A stretch of 64,000 bases of DNA from an uncultured Rothia sp. (GCF_916715725.1 NZ_CAKAPD010000014.1:1-64000), one strand, 5' to 3'. Counted from the first letter of the stretch, positions 26,244 through 35,425 are shown. Program-made: numbers and translations. Notes: a model not told the origin generated them from the sequence alone.

Positions 26244-27881
26244 ATGATGGAAAAAGTACAGAGGTTCGGCTCTGCCATGCTGGCACCCGTTCTTCTCTTC
26301 GCATTCGCTGGCCTCGCGGTCGGTATTGCGATCATTGCACAGAACGGCGACCTGATCCCCCTCGCAGCTGATAAGGAAAGCGCGTGGAACCACTTCTGGT
26401 CTGTTTGGGAGTCCGGCGCATGGACCGTCTTCAACCAGATGGAACTGCTCTTCGTGATCGGTCTGCCCATTGCACTGGCAAAGACCGCTAACGCACGTGC
26501 AGTGATGGAAGCTGCAATGGTCTACCTGACCTTCAACTACTTCGTCGGCACCATGCTCAAGGTATGGGGCAAGGGCGGCACCGGTTTCTTCGACCTGGAC
26601 TACACCACCGACATCTCTAAGAGCGCGGCAGGTACCGGTCTGAAGATGATTGCCGGTATCAAGACCATGGACACCGGTATCTTCGGTGCCATCATCATCT
26701 CCGCAATCGTGGTGTGGGCACACAACCGCTGGTTCGACAAGAAGCTGCCCGACTTCCTCGGTATCTTCCAGGGTTCCCAGTACGTCTACGGCGTCTGCTT
26801 CTTCCTGATGATGCCCGTGGCATTCCTGTTCTCCTGGCTGTGGCCCTACGCTCAGCACGGCATCTCCTCCCTGCAGGGCTTCTTCATCGCATCCGGCGCA
26901 CTCGGCGTGTGGGTTTACACCTTCCTCGAGCGCTTCCTGATTCCGACCGGTCTGCACCACTTCATCTACTCCCCGTTCGTCTTCGGTAATGTTGTTACCC
27001 CGAACGGTATTGCTAAGGACTGGCCGACCCACCTGACCGAGTTCGCAAAGAGCGACAAGCCCCTGAAGGAACTGTTCCCCGGCGGCGGCTTCGCACTGCA
27101 CGGTAACTCCAAGGTCTTTGCACCCATCGGTATCGCAGCGGCGTTCTACACCACTGCTCGTCCCGAGAAGCGCAAGGAAGTTCTCGCTCTGATGATTCCC
27201 GTCTGCCTCACCGCGATCCTGATCGGTATCACCGAGCCCCTCGAGTTCACCTTCCTGTTCCTTGCACCCCCGCTGTTCCTGGTCCACGCAATCCTGGCAG
27301 CATCCATGGCAGCAATCATGTACCAGCTGGGTCTGGTTGGTTACATGGGTGGCGGTCTGCTCGACTTCCTGTTCCAGAACTGGATCCCCCTGTGGGCAAA
27401 CCACTCCGGCACCTACCTCATGCAGATCGGTGTGGGCCTGTGCTTCACCGTCCTGTACTTCCTGATCTTCCGCTTCATGATTCTGAAGTTCGACTTCAAG
27501 ACCCCCGGTCGTGAAGAAGACGGCGGCGAGACCAAGCTCTACAGCAAGGCAGAGTACAAGGCAGCTAAGGCTGCTGAGAAGAACGGCGGCGCAGCTGCTG
27601 AGTCCGCTGACGGCGACCTCTACGCACCCCGTGCAGCTGGCTTCCTCGAACTGCTCGGTGGCGCAGAGAACATCACCACCGTGAACAACTGCGCAACCCG
27701 CCTGCGTGTCTCCGTCGCTGATGAGTCCCTCGTCAGCCCCTCGGATGCAGACTTCAAGAATGCAGGCGCTCTGGGTCTGGTCCGCAAGGGCAAGGCATTC
27801 CAGGTCATCGTCGGCATGGACGTTCCCCAGGTTCGCGAGCGTTTCGAGACCATGGTGAACGAAGCTAAGACCCTCTCCTAA
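26244..27881 (+). CDS. PTS EIICB permease, alpha-glucoside type
   Basis: A 545-aa membrane component of a sugar phosphotransferase system, closest in character to the alpha-glucoside/maltose permeases (AglA/MalX group). The EIIC domain (about residues 1-420) begins MMEKVQRFGSAMLAPVLLF and has about 10 membrane segments, with the substrate-site block ITEPLEFTFLFLAPPLF. A charged linker (about 425-460) leads to EIIB, whose phosphorylated cysteine is in VNNCATRLRV (C483). No EIIA is fused or adjacent. I take the paired ATGs after GAAAGGGCG as the start, because the frame upstream lacks family sequence. It is flanked by two alpha-glucosidases and an RpiR regulator. Confidence 0.92.
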   Translation: MMEKVQRFGSAMLAPVLLFAFAGLAVGIAIIAQNGDLIPLAADKESAWNHFWSVWESGAWTVFNQMELLFVIGLPIALAKTANARAVMEAAMVYLTFNYFVGTMLKVWGKGGTGFFDLDYTTDISKSAAGTGLKMIAGIKTMDTGIFGAIIISAIVVWAHNRWFDKKLPDFLGIFQGSQYVYGVCFFLMMPVAFLFSWLWPYAQHGISSLQGFFIASGALGVWVYTFLERFLIPTGLHHFIYSPFVFGNVVTPNGIAKDWPTHLTEFAKSDKPLKELFPGGGFALHGNSKVFAPIGIAAAFYTTARPEKRKEVLALMIPVCLTAILIGITEPLEFTFLFLAPPLFLVHAILAASMAAIMYQLGLVGYMGGGLLDFLFQNWIPLWANHSGTYLMQIGVGLCFTVLYFLIFRFMILKFDFKTPGREEDGGETKLYSKAEYKAAKAAEKNGGAAAESADGDLYAPRAAGFLELLGGAENITTVNNCATRLRVSVADESLVSPSDADFKNAGALGLVRKGKAFQVIVGMDVPQVRERFETMVNEAKTLS

Positions 27882-27932
27882 GAGGAATCAGCTTTCAACC
27901 GTCTGACGGTATGACGCCTCATAAGGGATAGA

Positions 27933-27974
27933 CTTCGCCGGCGGTATCGGATAACACCGATGCCGCCGGCGAAG
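27933..27974 (+). terminator. Terminator after the PTS permease
   Basis: CTTCGCCGGCGGTATCGG pairs with CCGATGCCGCCGGCGAAG over about 17 bp around a short loop. Confidence 0.8.
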
Positions 27975-28116
27975 CTGTATCCAGGTTCGCACCCGGACTC
28001 AAATCTGCACGAGGCACCCACCTAACGTGAGATACGACCACCCCACCCACCCTGGCCGATGACCCTAGAGCGTGTACTATTTATATATTGCTCACCATCG
28101 GATTCAGGAGCTTTGA

Positions 28117-28935
28117 GTGGATTTACAAGACGTCGTGAATGCGAACCAGCACCGATTCAGTGAAACTGAACGGGAAATTTTGGCATTCATGCTAGAAAAT
28201 GAAGAGTTCGTTGCGGAGTCAACGATCAACTCTTTGGCACATAAAACGTATACTTCGACCAGCTCAATTATCCGCCTGACGAAGAAGCTGAACTTCTCCG
28301 GATTTGCTGAGTTGAAGTACTTCATCAAGTCCTCTCTGAACCGCAGCGAACCCTTCAACCCGCGGTTCATTGAGAGCGGCCGCGAAGATATTCAGCGCAC
28401 CTACGACTACCTCGAGCACATGGAACTGAGCGGACTGCTCAAGCGCATCCATGAGGCTCGCACTGTGTACTGCTTCGGTACCGGCTACGCTCAGCGCAAC
28501 GCCGTGCAGGAATTTACCAAGTCCATGCAGGTTTGCGGTAAGTTCTGCCAGGTCATCCCGGCACGTAATGAGTTCGAAAGCGCCATGAACAATATGACCC
28601 AGGATGATGTGGTCATCATTGTGTCCTTCTCCGGTCAGACCGAGAACATGCGCGAACACATTAAGATGCTGGCGCTGCGACGCATCCCCATGATTGCGGT
28701 GACCGCCATTGGTGTGAACTACATGTCCTCGCACGCCGAGTACTCCCTGCACTACCAGACCACCCCCACCCAGATCAGCACCCAGCGCAAGCCCTACTAC
28801 TCCTTTGTGGCGCTGTCGGTGCTGCTGGACTACATCGTGCGCCGCTACATTGAACACGTTGAGAATGAGCGCCGCGAATCCCTGCAGGATCAGGTGGACG
28901 ACGCCCTCAACGCTGGGGACGAAACCGACGCCTGA
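28117..28935 (+). CDS. RpiR/MurR-family transcriptional regulator
   Basis: A 272-aa regulator with an N-terminal HTH_6 domain (about residues 1-77; INSLAHKTYTSTSSIIRLTK is the recognition region) and a C-terminal SIS sugar-phosphate-binding domain (about 110-250; TVYCFGTGYAQRNA and VVIIVSFSGQTENMREHI). Such proteins sense phosphosugars and repress or activate sugar-uptake genes. Its place behind the PTS permease suggests that it controls the alpha-glucoside genes. The GTG start follows a strong CAGGAG. The preceding TATTTATATATTG is a likely -10 region, giving it its own promoter. Confidence 0.92.
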   Translation: MDLQDVVNANQHRFSETEREILAFMLENEEFVAESTINSLAHKTYTSTSSIIRLTKKLNFSGFAELKYFIKSSLNRSEPFNPRFIESGREDIQRTYDYLEHMELSGLLKRIHEARTVYCFGTGYAQRNAVQEFTKSMQVCGKFCQVIPARNEFESAMNNMTQDDVVIIVSFSGQTENMREHIKMLALRRIPMIAVTAIGVNYMSSHAEYSLHYQTTPTQISTQRKPYYSFVALSVLLDYIVRRYIEHVENERRESLQDQVDDALNAGDETDA

Positions 28936-29022
28936 CAAGGCATTACTGTGCCCACCTGCTCCTTCACTCACTCCTCCTGAATCCGACCGAATCCGCCTGA
29001 GACCATCTGAAAGAGACACCCA

Positions 29023-29481
29023 GTGACCGCAATTTTCGCGCTCATCGAAAACACCGAGAAGATGCGTAAGTACCTGTTCTGGTACCTCATGATTATCCCC
29101 GCGCTGCTACTGCTGTGGATTGCACTGGGCGCAGCGAACTCCCAGATGGACTTCCAAGCAGCCCTGAAGATTCCCTTCTTCACCGTGGCGTTCCTGAATG
29201 CCTGCCTCAGCCTGCTGCTGGGCGGCACCCTCAAGTTCGCAGGCGCGGAGAATGAACGCACCGAACGAGCCTACGCCCTGTACCTGACCATTCTGCTGGT
29301 CATCATCGGTAACCTGCCCGGCGCGATTCTGAGCTTCTTCCTCTTCCGCTCCCTGCGCTTCGGCAACCTGGAAGGCGAGCTGGCGCCCAAGTACCGTTGG
29401 GCGCTTCTGCCTGCCCTGGTCTTCTACGTATTGGTGACCGTAGTGCTGCTCGTCGCCAACATCGCAATGTGGTCGAAATAA
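29023..29481 (+). CDS. Four-helix membrane protein of unknown function
   Basis: A 152-aa protein with four clear hydrophobic segments (about residues 17-38, 48-68, 80-105 and 128-148) and short loops. I do not recognise a family. It begins at a GTG 88 bp after the RpiR gene; the upstream AAAGAGA may serve as a weak ribosome site. Codon use matches the neighbours, and the regular alternation of hydrophobic helices supports a real gene. Co-transcription with rpiR is possible. Confidence 0.7.
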   Translation: MTAIFALIENTEKMRKYLFWYLMIIPALLLLWIALGAANSQMDFQAALKIPFFTVAFLNACLSLLLGGTLKFAGAENERTERAYALYLTILLVIIGNLPGAILSFFLFRSLRFGNLEGELAPKYRWALLPALVFYVLVTVVLLVANIAMWSK

Positions 29482-29653
29482 GCACCCGGCGTATTAAGGC
29501 ACACAGGAGCATTGAGCATACGGGCGTGCGCTGACACCCGCCCCGCTTGAAGCACAGCATGAGGCACACCGGGCAGAGGACCCCGGAAGAACCACCATCT
29601 TCGGTGTGTACGCGCAAACGTACACCGCACTGACCCACAAGGACACTCACGAC

Positions 29654-32600
29654 GTGAACCAGATTCCCGAGCCTACCGACGCGCAGCACGCACCCGGCAC
29701 CCCGGCTGATACCGCTCAGCCCGCCGCCGCCGCGACCTCAGCAGAGGAAACCCCCGAAGTAGCCGACGAAATCAACATCGCCGAGCTGCCCGCACACCTG
29801 AACCCCGCCCACGAGGACTTCGACCCCTCGGCGGGGCTTGAGCGCTGGGCGGAACAGATGGACGTCTACACCGGCCCCGACGCGATGCTCGACTTTAATC
29901 AGGTCGACTACGTGCACATCGACCTGTCCGAGGCGAACCCCTCCGGTCTGGCACAGCTGCTCGCCGGACGTAAGACCCGCCTCTCCACGATTCTGCGCGA
30001 CAAGTCGCAGCTGGAGGCGGGCATGCGCTCCGCACGCACCCTGCGCACCAAGATTTACGAGCTTGCCACCGACCACGGCCTGGACTCCGGCTACTTCGTG
30101 GCGGGTACCGCCTCCTGGCTGTCGCACGACACCCGCGAGGATACCGCCGCCTACGAGAAGCGCTTCATCGCGCCGATCCTCATGGCGCCGCTGAGCATCA
30201 CCCCGCACCCTAAGGACGACGACTTCGAGCTGCGCCTCGCCGGTTCTGCGCGCCTGAACCCTGCGATGGTCCGCCAGATCAAGCAGGAGTACGGCATCGA
30301 CCTGGGCACCATGGACGTGGCGCAACTGGCGAACTCCATGTCCCGTCTGGACCCCGAGCCGGTCATTGAGCGTATGCGCGCCTCCGCCGGCCGTATTCCG
30401 GGCATGACCATCGAGTCGAAGTACTTCATCTCGACCTTCGCTGACCTGAAGGAAAGCCTGGGCGAGCTGCCGCACACCGCCATCACCCCGCTGGTTCGTG
30501 ACCTGGCGGCGTTGAAGGTGCCCGGCGTGAAGCCGCGTGAGCTCAACGCACACAACCTGCAGCAGCCTCTGGATCAGCGCGACCCGGCAGAGGAAATGCT
30601 CCTGCTGGACGCTGATGCCAACGCCCAGGAGATTATCGACACCGCGGTGAGCGGTTTCTCCTTCACTATCACTGCGGCACCCGGCACCGAGCCGCTGCGC
30701 ACCGCCGTGAACATTGCTTCTGCACTGATGGGGCGCGGTAAGTCCGTGCTCGTCGTGGGCGAGAAGCGCTCCACCCTTGCCGAGTTCTCTGCACTGCTCA
30801 AGCGCACCGGCATCGATGGTCTGCGCTACGACCTGCTTGCCGAGCACGATTCTGAGGCTCAGCGCGCCGAATTCATTCGCGCGATTGTGCGCAACGAGAG
30901 CGCCGAAGAGCCGAACTCTGAGGACCTGAACGAAGAGCTCGTGGCGACTCGCGCCGCGCTGCTCGACCATACTCGTGCCCTGCTGAGCAAGGACGCGAAC
31001 TGGCAGATTTCCGTCTACTCGGCGCTGCAGCGTCTGGCTGAGCTGACCGCCTCCGAGGACGGCCCGGCAACCCGCGTGCGTTTTGACCGCCCCATGCTTG
31101 ATTCGCTCATGGAGCGTGAGCAGGTGCGTGCCGAGCTGGTACGCCTGGGCGAGATTGACGGTTTTGCGTCGGCTTCGCGTACCTCCCCGTGGTACCGTGC
31201 CCGCCTGGTCAATGACGAGGAAGCCGCCGAGGCGTACGCCCTGGTCATTACCCTCAAGTCCTCCCTGCTGAACCTGCGTGAAGCGATGAACCAGACCAGC
31301 GCCATGCTGGGCCTGCGCCGCGGCCGCACCATCTCTGAGTGGGAGTCGCAGCTGGCGATTCTGATGCGCATCCGCGAGACGCTCAAGCGTTTCCGTGCGG
31401 ACGTGTATGACCGCCCGGTGACCGACCTGATCGCTGCGACCGCTTCGGGCGCGTGGCGCCGTGAGAACGGCATCGAGATGAGCAGTATGCAGCGTTCCCG
31501 CCTGCGCCGCGCGGCTAAGGAGTACATCCTGCCCGGCGTGAATATCGGTGACCTGCACGAGCAGCTGAAGATTGTTCAGGCGGAGCGTGCCGAGTGGATT
31601 CGCCACATTGAGGCGCCCCGCACCCCGCAGATTCCGGAGAACCTGGATCAGCTGGCTGCAGCCCTGAACTCCCTGGTGTCTGAGCTGGCGGGTCTGGGTA
31701 TTGTTCTGACGGACACCATCGAGGGCACCGACTTCGTGCGCACCGACCTGGATGCTCTGGATGCGCGCCTGGACGCCCTCATGGCGGACCGTGTGCTGCT
31801 CATGACCCTGCCTGAGCGTGACGCTCTGACCCAAAAGCTGCGTGAGCGCGGCCTGTCGGAGTTGCTTGATGACCTGTATGCGCGTCAGGTTCCGACCGAG
31901 GTTGTTTCCGCTGAGCTGGAGCTTGCCTGGTGGCAGTCTGCCCTGGAGTTCTTGCTGCAGCATCACGAGGGTAAGCTGCTGGACGGCGACCGTCTGCGCG
32001 ATACGGAGTCCCGTTTCCGCCGTGCCGACTACGCCCACATGACCAGCGCCCCGGCGCGTCTGCTGGCGAAGGTTGCGCGCGTGTGGACCGAGCGTATTGA
32101 ATCCGAGCACGACCAGGCGGCGTACCTGAAGAGCCAGCTGCGCGGCTACGAGTTCGTGCTCGAGGAGCTGCTGACTCACGCCCCGGTCATGGCGCGTACC
32201 CTGCTTCCGCTGTGGACCGCGAGCCCCTTCGCCCTGGCGCGCAAGGTTCCCGCATCCATGCGTTTTGATACGGTGCTGCTGCTGGATTCTGAGTCGACCC
32301 CGCTGGCGGCGAACCTGCCGGCGATTACCCGCGCCGACCAGGTGATTGCCCTGGGCGACCCGCACTCGGGTTACCCCTCGCCGTTCATCGTGTCCGCGCC
32401 GACTTTCGGTGCGCCCGAGCCGGCCGACGAGCAGCTGGACAGCACCTTCGACGTGCTCGCTACCGTACTGCCCAACCGCACCCTGGCGATGCTGCACCGC
32501 AGCATGGACCCGGTGATTCTGGACTACCTGAACCGTGAGTTCTACGGTTCGCAGCTGCATGCGGCTCCGGTGAGCCGTGCCTCCGCCCAGCCTGCTGGCT

Positions 32601-33604
32601 CTCTGACCGTTGAGTACATTGATACTCGCGGCAAGGTCAGCGATAACGCGAACCTGGATTCGCCCGGCGTTGAGGTGGAACGCGTCACGAACCTGGTGCT
32701 CGAGCACGCGTACCGCACCCCGGACCGTTCGCTGGCGGTTGTGACGGCTAGCCCGAAGCACGCTCAGCGTGTGGCTGAGTCGGTGCGTCACGCCCTGAGC
32801 CTGTACCCGCAGCTGGCGCCGTTCTTTGCCGCCGGTGAGGAGTCGTTCCGTGTGGTCGATTTGACCCGCGCTGAGACCCTCGAGCGCGATACCGTGATTT
32901 TCTCCCTGGGCGTAGGTCGTGCCCGCCTGGGCCAGGCGTCCTACGATTTGGGTCAGCTGTCTGCCGAACACGGTCGTCAGGGCTTTGTGGTGGCGTTGAC
33001 TCGTGCCCGCCGTGCCCTGCGCATTGTCTCGTGCATTGACCCGTCGGAGCTGGATCCGCAGAAGCTGCATCATGGCGCGGTGGATTTCTACCACCTGCTG
33101 CGTGAGCATGCGGAACGTCAGGCGCGTGAAGAGGTGGAGGCGAAGGCACAGCGCGTACCCGAGACCCTGCCGCGTAACGCGTTCTTGGCGGCTGACGATG
33201 CGGACACCCCGGATCTGGGCGACTGGCTGCTGAACGATTTGGTGGCGCGCCTGCAGGCTCACGGTGTGCGCGTGACCCGCGGCGAGGGCGATATCGCTCT
33301 GATCGCGCACGCCCCGGAGAAGCTGGCTGCCGAGCCGGTGCCCGCGCTGGGTGTAGCTCCCGTGGTCTCTTCGAACCCGAGCGTTCCGGCGGCTATGCCG
33401 CTGGTGGCGTGCTCCGATGGCGAGCCGAACTATGCGCGCGCTTCGGTGCGTGAGCGTACCCGCCTGCTGCCGGAGCGTCTGAGCCGCACGGGCTGGAACT
33501 ACATCACCCTGGGCACCCTGGAGGTGTTCGCCGATCCGGACGCTGTGGTGGCGCGCGTGCTGCACTACCTGGACATGGATGAGGGCGCTGAGGTTCGTGG
33601 CTAG
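29654..33604 (+). CDS. DUF4011/SF1-helicase-like giant protein with degenerate active sites
   Basis: A 1316-aa protein with the layout of the bacterial DUF4011-SF1 helicase-Vsr-like nuclease family. An acidic, alanine-rich N-terminus is followed by a DUF4011-like segment (about residues 65-110). The ATPase position (about 341-350) reads AAPGTEPLRT, without the GK[ST] of Walker A. The Walker B position (about 870-880) reads FDTVLLLDSEST, followed by VIALGDPHSGYP. Helicase motifs V/VI survive as ERDTVIFSLGVGR and VVALTRARRALRIV. The C-terminus (about 1248-1310; SDGEPNYARASVRERTRL, TGWNYITLGTLEVFADPD) resembles the nuclease domain but its catalytic residues look altered. It is probably a nucleic-acid binder or regulator, not an active helicase. 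GTG 29654 (AAGGA upstream) is preferred to GTG 29606. Confidence 0.75.
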   Translation: MNQIPEPTDAQHAPGTPADTAQPAAAATSAEETPEVADEINIAELPAHLNPAHEDFDPSAGLERWAEQMDVYTGPDAMLDFNQVDYVHIDLSEANPSGLAQLLAGRKTRLSTILRDKSQLEAGMRSARTLRTKIYELATDHGLDSGYFVAGTASWLSHDTREDTAAYEKRFIAPILMAPLSITPHPKDDDFELRLAGSARLNPAMVRQIKQEYGIDLGTMDVAQLANSMSRLDPEPVIERMRASAGRIPGMTIESKYFISTFADLKESLGELPHTAITPLVRDLAALKVPGVKPRELNAHNLQQPLDQRDPAEEMLLLDADANAQEIIDTAVSGFSFTITAAPGTEPLRTAVNIASALMGRGKSVLVVGEKRSTLAEFSALLKRTGIDGLRYDLLAEHDSEAQRAEFIRAIVRNESAEEPNSEDLNEELVATRAALLDHTRALLSKDANWQISVYSALQRLAELTASEDGPATRVRFDRPMLDSLMEREQVRAELVRLGEIDGFASASRTSPWYRARLVNDEEAAEAYALVITLKSSLLNLREAMNQTSAMLGLRRGRTISEWESQLAILMRIRETLKRFRADVYDRPVTDLIAATASGAWRRENGIEMSSMQRSRLRRAAKEYILPGVNIGDLHEQLKIVQAERAEWIRHIEAPRTPQIPENLDQLAAALNSLVSELAGLGIVLTDTIEGTDFVRTDLDALDARLDALMADRVLLMTLPERDALTQKLRERGLSELLDDLYARQVPTEVVSAELELAWWQSALEFLLQHHEGKLLDGDRLRDTESRFRRADYAHMTSAPARLLAKVARVWTERIESEHDQAAYLKSQLRGYEFVLEELLTHAPVMARTLLPLWTASPFALARKVPASMRFDTVLLLDSESTPLAANLPAITRADQVIALGDPHSGYPSPFIVSAPTFGAPEPADEQLDSTFDVLATVLPNRTLAMLHRSMDPVILDYLNREFYGSQLHAAPVSRASAQPAGSLTVEYIDTRGKVSDNANLDSPGVEVERVTNLVLEHAYRTPDRSLAVVTASPKHAQRVAESVRHALSLYPQLAPFFAAGEESFRVVDLTRAETLERDTVIFSLGVGRARLGQASYDLGQLSAEHGRQGFVVALTRARRALRIVSCIDPSELDPQKLHHGAVDFYHLLREHAERQAREEVEAKAQRVPETLPRNAFLAADDADTPDLGDWLLNDLVARLQAHGVRVTRGEGDIALIAHAPEKLAAEPVPALGVAPVVSSNPSVPAAMPLVACSDGEPNYARASVRERTRLLPERLSRTGWNYITLGTLEVFADPDAVVARVLHYLDMDEGAEVRG

Positions 33605-33914
33605 TTATTCGTCAACGCCGAAGCCTCGCCGAGGGCACCGCCGCGTGAGCGGCGGCGGCTCGGTGAGCGGGGCTGAGCCTCTGCTGGTGGGCGTAACGAC
33701 GCCTCCGGTTGCGGCTTCGGGTACCTCGTCTGCTGCGGGTGCGTCTGGGCAGACGGTTGACGCGCACAAGGCAGGTACCCAGAAAACGGGTACCCAGAAG
33801 GCTGGTACCAAGAAGGCGACGGCTTCTGCGCAGCCTCTAACCCCGGAGGAGCGTGAGCGTCTGGAATGGATGCGTCAGCAGCGTCCTCCGCACTGGGGTA
33901 ACAATATCGTGTAG
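33597..33914 (+). CDS. Small conserved protein coupled to the helicase-like gene
   Basis: A 105-aa protein starting at a GTG that overlaps the last codons of the preceding gene (the stop TAG is at 33602-33604), with GAGG just upstream, so it is probably translated by coupling. An ATG 18 nt earlier is an alternative. Most of it is low complexity, with a KAGTQKTGTQKAGTKKAT repeat (about residues 60-78). The C-terminal stretch LTPEERERLEWMRQQRPPHW is the part that looks conserved, since similar tails occur in actinobacterial small proteins next to such helicase-like genes. Function is unknown; a partner of the large protein is the simplest guess. Confidence 0.65.
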   Translation: MASYSSTPKPRRGHRRVSGGGSVSGAEPLLVGVTTPPVAASGTSSAAGASGQTVDAHKAGTQKTGTQKAGTKKATASAQPLTPEERERLEWMRQQRPPHWGNNIV

Positions 33915-33947
33915 CGTCTTCCCTCGGGGGAGTGCTTCTTAAAACGC

Positions 33948-33987
33948 CGAGGGGCGGGGCAACCTGTGTTGCCCCGCCCCTCGTTTT
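33948..33987 (+). terminator. Strong bidirectional terminator
   Basis: CGAGGGGCGGGGCAAC and GTTGCCCCGCCCCTCG form a perfect 16-bp stem with a 4-nt loop, followed by TTTT. It lies between the plus-strand helicase operon and the minus-strand FmdB gene. Confidence 0.95.
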
Positions 33988-34006
33988 GGCTGGTGTGGAA
34001 CCCCGT

Positions 34007-34192
34007 TTAGGAGTTGCCCTTGTCGGTGCTGTAGAAGCCGGAACCCTTGAAGGTCACGCCGACGGTGTTGTAGCGCTTGCGCAGGGTTTCTTCGCCGCAC
34101 TGCGGGCAGACGCGCAGCGCATCGTCGCTAAAGGACTGGCGCTGTTCAAAGACGTGGTTGCAATTCTTGCACTGGTAAACGTAGACCGGCAT
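34007..34192 (-). CDS. FmdB-family zinc-ribbon protein
   Basis: A 61-aa protein with two CxxC knuckles, CKNCNHVFE (about residues 8-16) and CPQCGEE (about 34-40), the FmdB/CxxC_CxxC_SSSS regulatory family. The C-terminus has VTFKGSGFYSTD, the usual GSGFYxTD motif that ends these proteins. It is cytoplasmic and thought to bind zinc; its role is not established (named from the formamidase gene regulator of Methylophilus). It lies opposite to and apart from its neighbours. The ribosome site AGAAGGACAAA precedes the ATG. Confidence 0.93.
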   Translation of the reverse strand: MPVYVYQCKNCNHVFEQRQSFSDDALRVCPQCGEETLRKRYNTVGVTFKGSGFYSTDKGNS

Positions 34193-34344
34193 TTTGTCCT
34201 TCTGTATCCGTTTTCGCTGGGATGGTTTATTAACGTGGTTTGAGTGTACCGCTTTTGAAACGTTGGGAGCTATTTGCGTTTTCTTCTCAAAAAGCTATTT
34301 CTGGTTTCTTTTTGCCTTTTTCCTGAGTGATTTTGTGGGTGTGT

Positions 34345-34380
34345 CCCGCATATCTTTGTGCTTTTTCAGAAAGATGCGGG
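34345..34380 (-). terminator. Hairpin after the cyclo-ligase gene
   Basis: CCCGCATATCTTT and AAAGATGCGGG pair with a 2-nt bulge. The surrounding 240-bp gap (34193-34432) is T-rich on the plus strand and has no ORF I can support. Confidence 0.5.
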
Positions 34381-34432
34381 GTGTCAATCAGGAGTGAAAC
34401 GGGCACGAGAGAATCGGGTACTTTTAGACCTG

Positions 34433-35092
34433 CTAACGGGTGCGGTAGATACCCTGCTCGGTGAGGATGACCGGCAGAATAGCATCCCACTGGTCGTAGG
34501 GGACAGCCTCGTAGATTTCGTCGCTGAAGACGATACCGATGCTCTGCTCCTCCAGCTGTTGTGCGCTGAGCAGGGGAATAATGCGGTCGTAGTAGCCGCC
34601 TCCCTGACCGAGGCGGTGCCCGCCGGCATCAAAGGCGAGTGCGGGGATGAGGCGCAGGTCGGCGTCGACGAAGGCGCGTTCGTCCTGTTCTTCGCCTTCG
34701 GGTTCCGGGATGCCCATGGGGCTGAGCGGATGCTCGACGGCAGGATCCCAGTGCACCCAGGCGAGTTTGCGACCGGGGCGTACGACGGGTACGAGGATGC
34801 GGTGTCCGTCCTTGTGCAGGCGGGTTAGTGCTTCGATGATGGGCGGCTCGGACTTGGTGGGCAGGTACGCCGCAATGGTGCCGGGGGAGTGGAGCCGCTG
34901 CGCGACCGCCTCGAGGATGTGGGCGGTGAAGAGCTCCTGCATCTGCTGCTGACCGCGTTCGCCGCGGTGGCTGCGCGCGGTGAGGCGGCGCGGGCGGATC
35001 TGGGAGCGGAGAATGTCTTTGTCCAGGGAGATGTCGTCTGGGCTGGCGCCGGCGTCGGAGTTGCTGGCGGCGGGTGCGGTGTTGAGGTGCAT
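34433..35092 (-). CDS. 5-formyltetrahydrofolate cyclo-ligase
   Basis: A protein of about 219 aa converting 5-formyl-THF to 5,10-methenyl-THF with ATP. The family signature is the C-terminal GHRLGQGGGYYDRIIPLL (about residues 150-167). The N-terminal SQIRPRRLTARSHRGERG provides the phosphate-binding basic patch, and TIAAYLPTKSEPP the substrate strand. The exact start is unsure: ATGs at 35104 and 35092 are both possible, neither has a strong ribosome site, and the frame runs open further upstream. It is divergent from galU, the gene order known from mycobacteria (Rv0992c-galU). Confidence 0.9.
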   Translation of the reverse strand: MHLNTAPAASNSDAGASPDDISLDKDILRSQIRPRRLTARSHRGERGQQQMQELFTAHILEAVAQRLHSPGTIAAYLPTKSEPPIIEALTRLHKDGHRILVPVVRPGRKLAWVHWDPAVEHPLSPMGIPEPEGEEQDERAFVDADLRLIPALAFDAGGHRLGQGGGYYDRIIPLLSAQQLEEQSIGIVFSDEIYEAVPYDQWDAILPVILTEQGIYRTR

Positions 35093-35104
35093 GGTGTGTC
35101 CCAT

Positions 35105-35425
35105 CGTCGTTGCGGGTTGCGGGTGAAGGGGGAGCGTCCCGTAGAGGGAAGGGAGATGTGTTATTCCCGGGCTGAGAGGTATCCGCGAGTAAGGACGAAA
35201 ACATCCTTGTAGGCTACGAAAATACCCGATTCTGCCGGGTCTGTAGATTCCACTTTTTAGTATAAGGATTGCAGAAAGTAGCATTGGGTTCCGAGGAACG
35301 TATTTTCTCTGTGTGCCGAAGAATGTACTTGCGCGGATATGCAGTTAGTCACGTTGAAGATTTTTTCATGTCATAGTCGCGATAAATCGCCTTAAGTACT
35401 TTACAACTTAGGGTATTCTTGTGGC
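35105..35425. promoter_or_regulatory. Divergent promoter region; leaderless galU promoter
   Basis: This 321-bp gap is AT-rich in its right half. TATTCT (35414-35419) lies exactly 6 nt before the galU ATG, and no ribosome site is present, so galU mRNA is probably leaderless. The -35 is weak. The left part holds the promoter of the cyclo-ligase gene and no ORF. Confidence 0.5.

Noticed and set aside
29738..33565. A 1275-codon open frame opposite the helicase-like gene
   Set aside because: The protein is rich in His/Gln/Arg without domains, typical of antisense reading of GC-rich coding DNA. The plus frame has recognisable domain structure.
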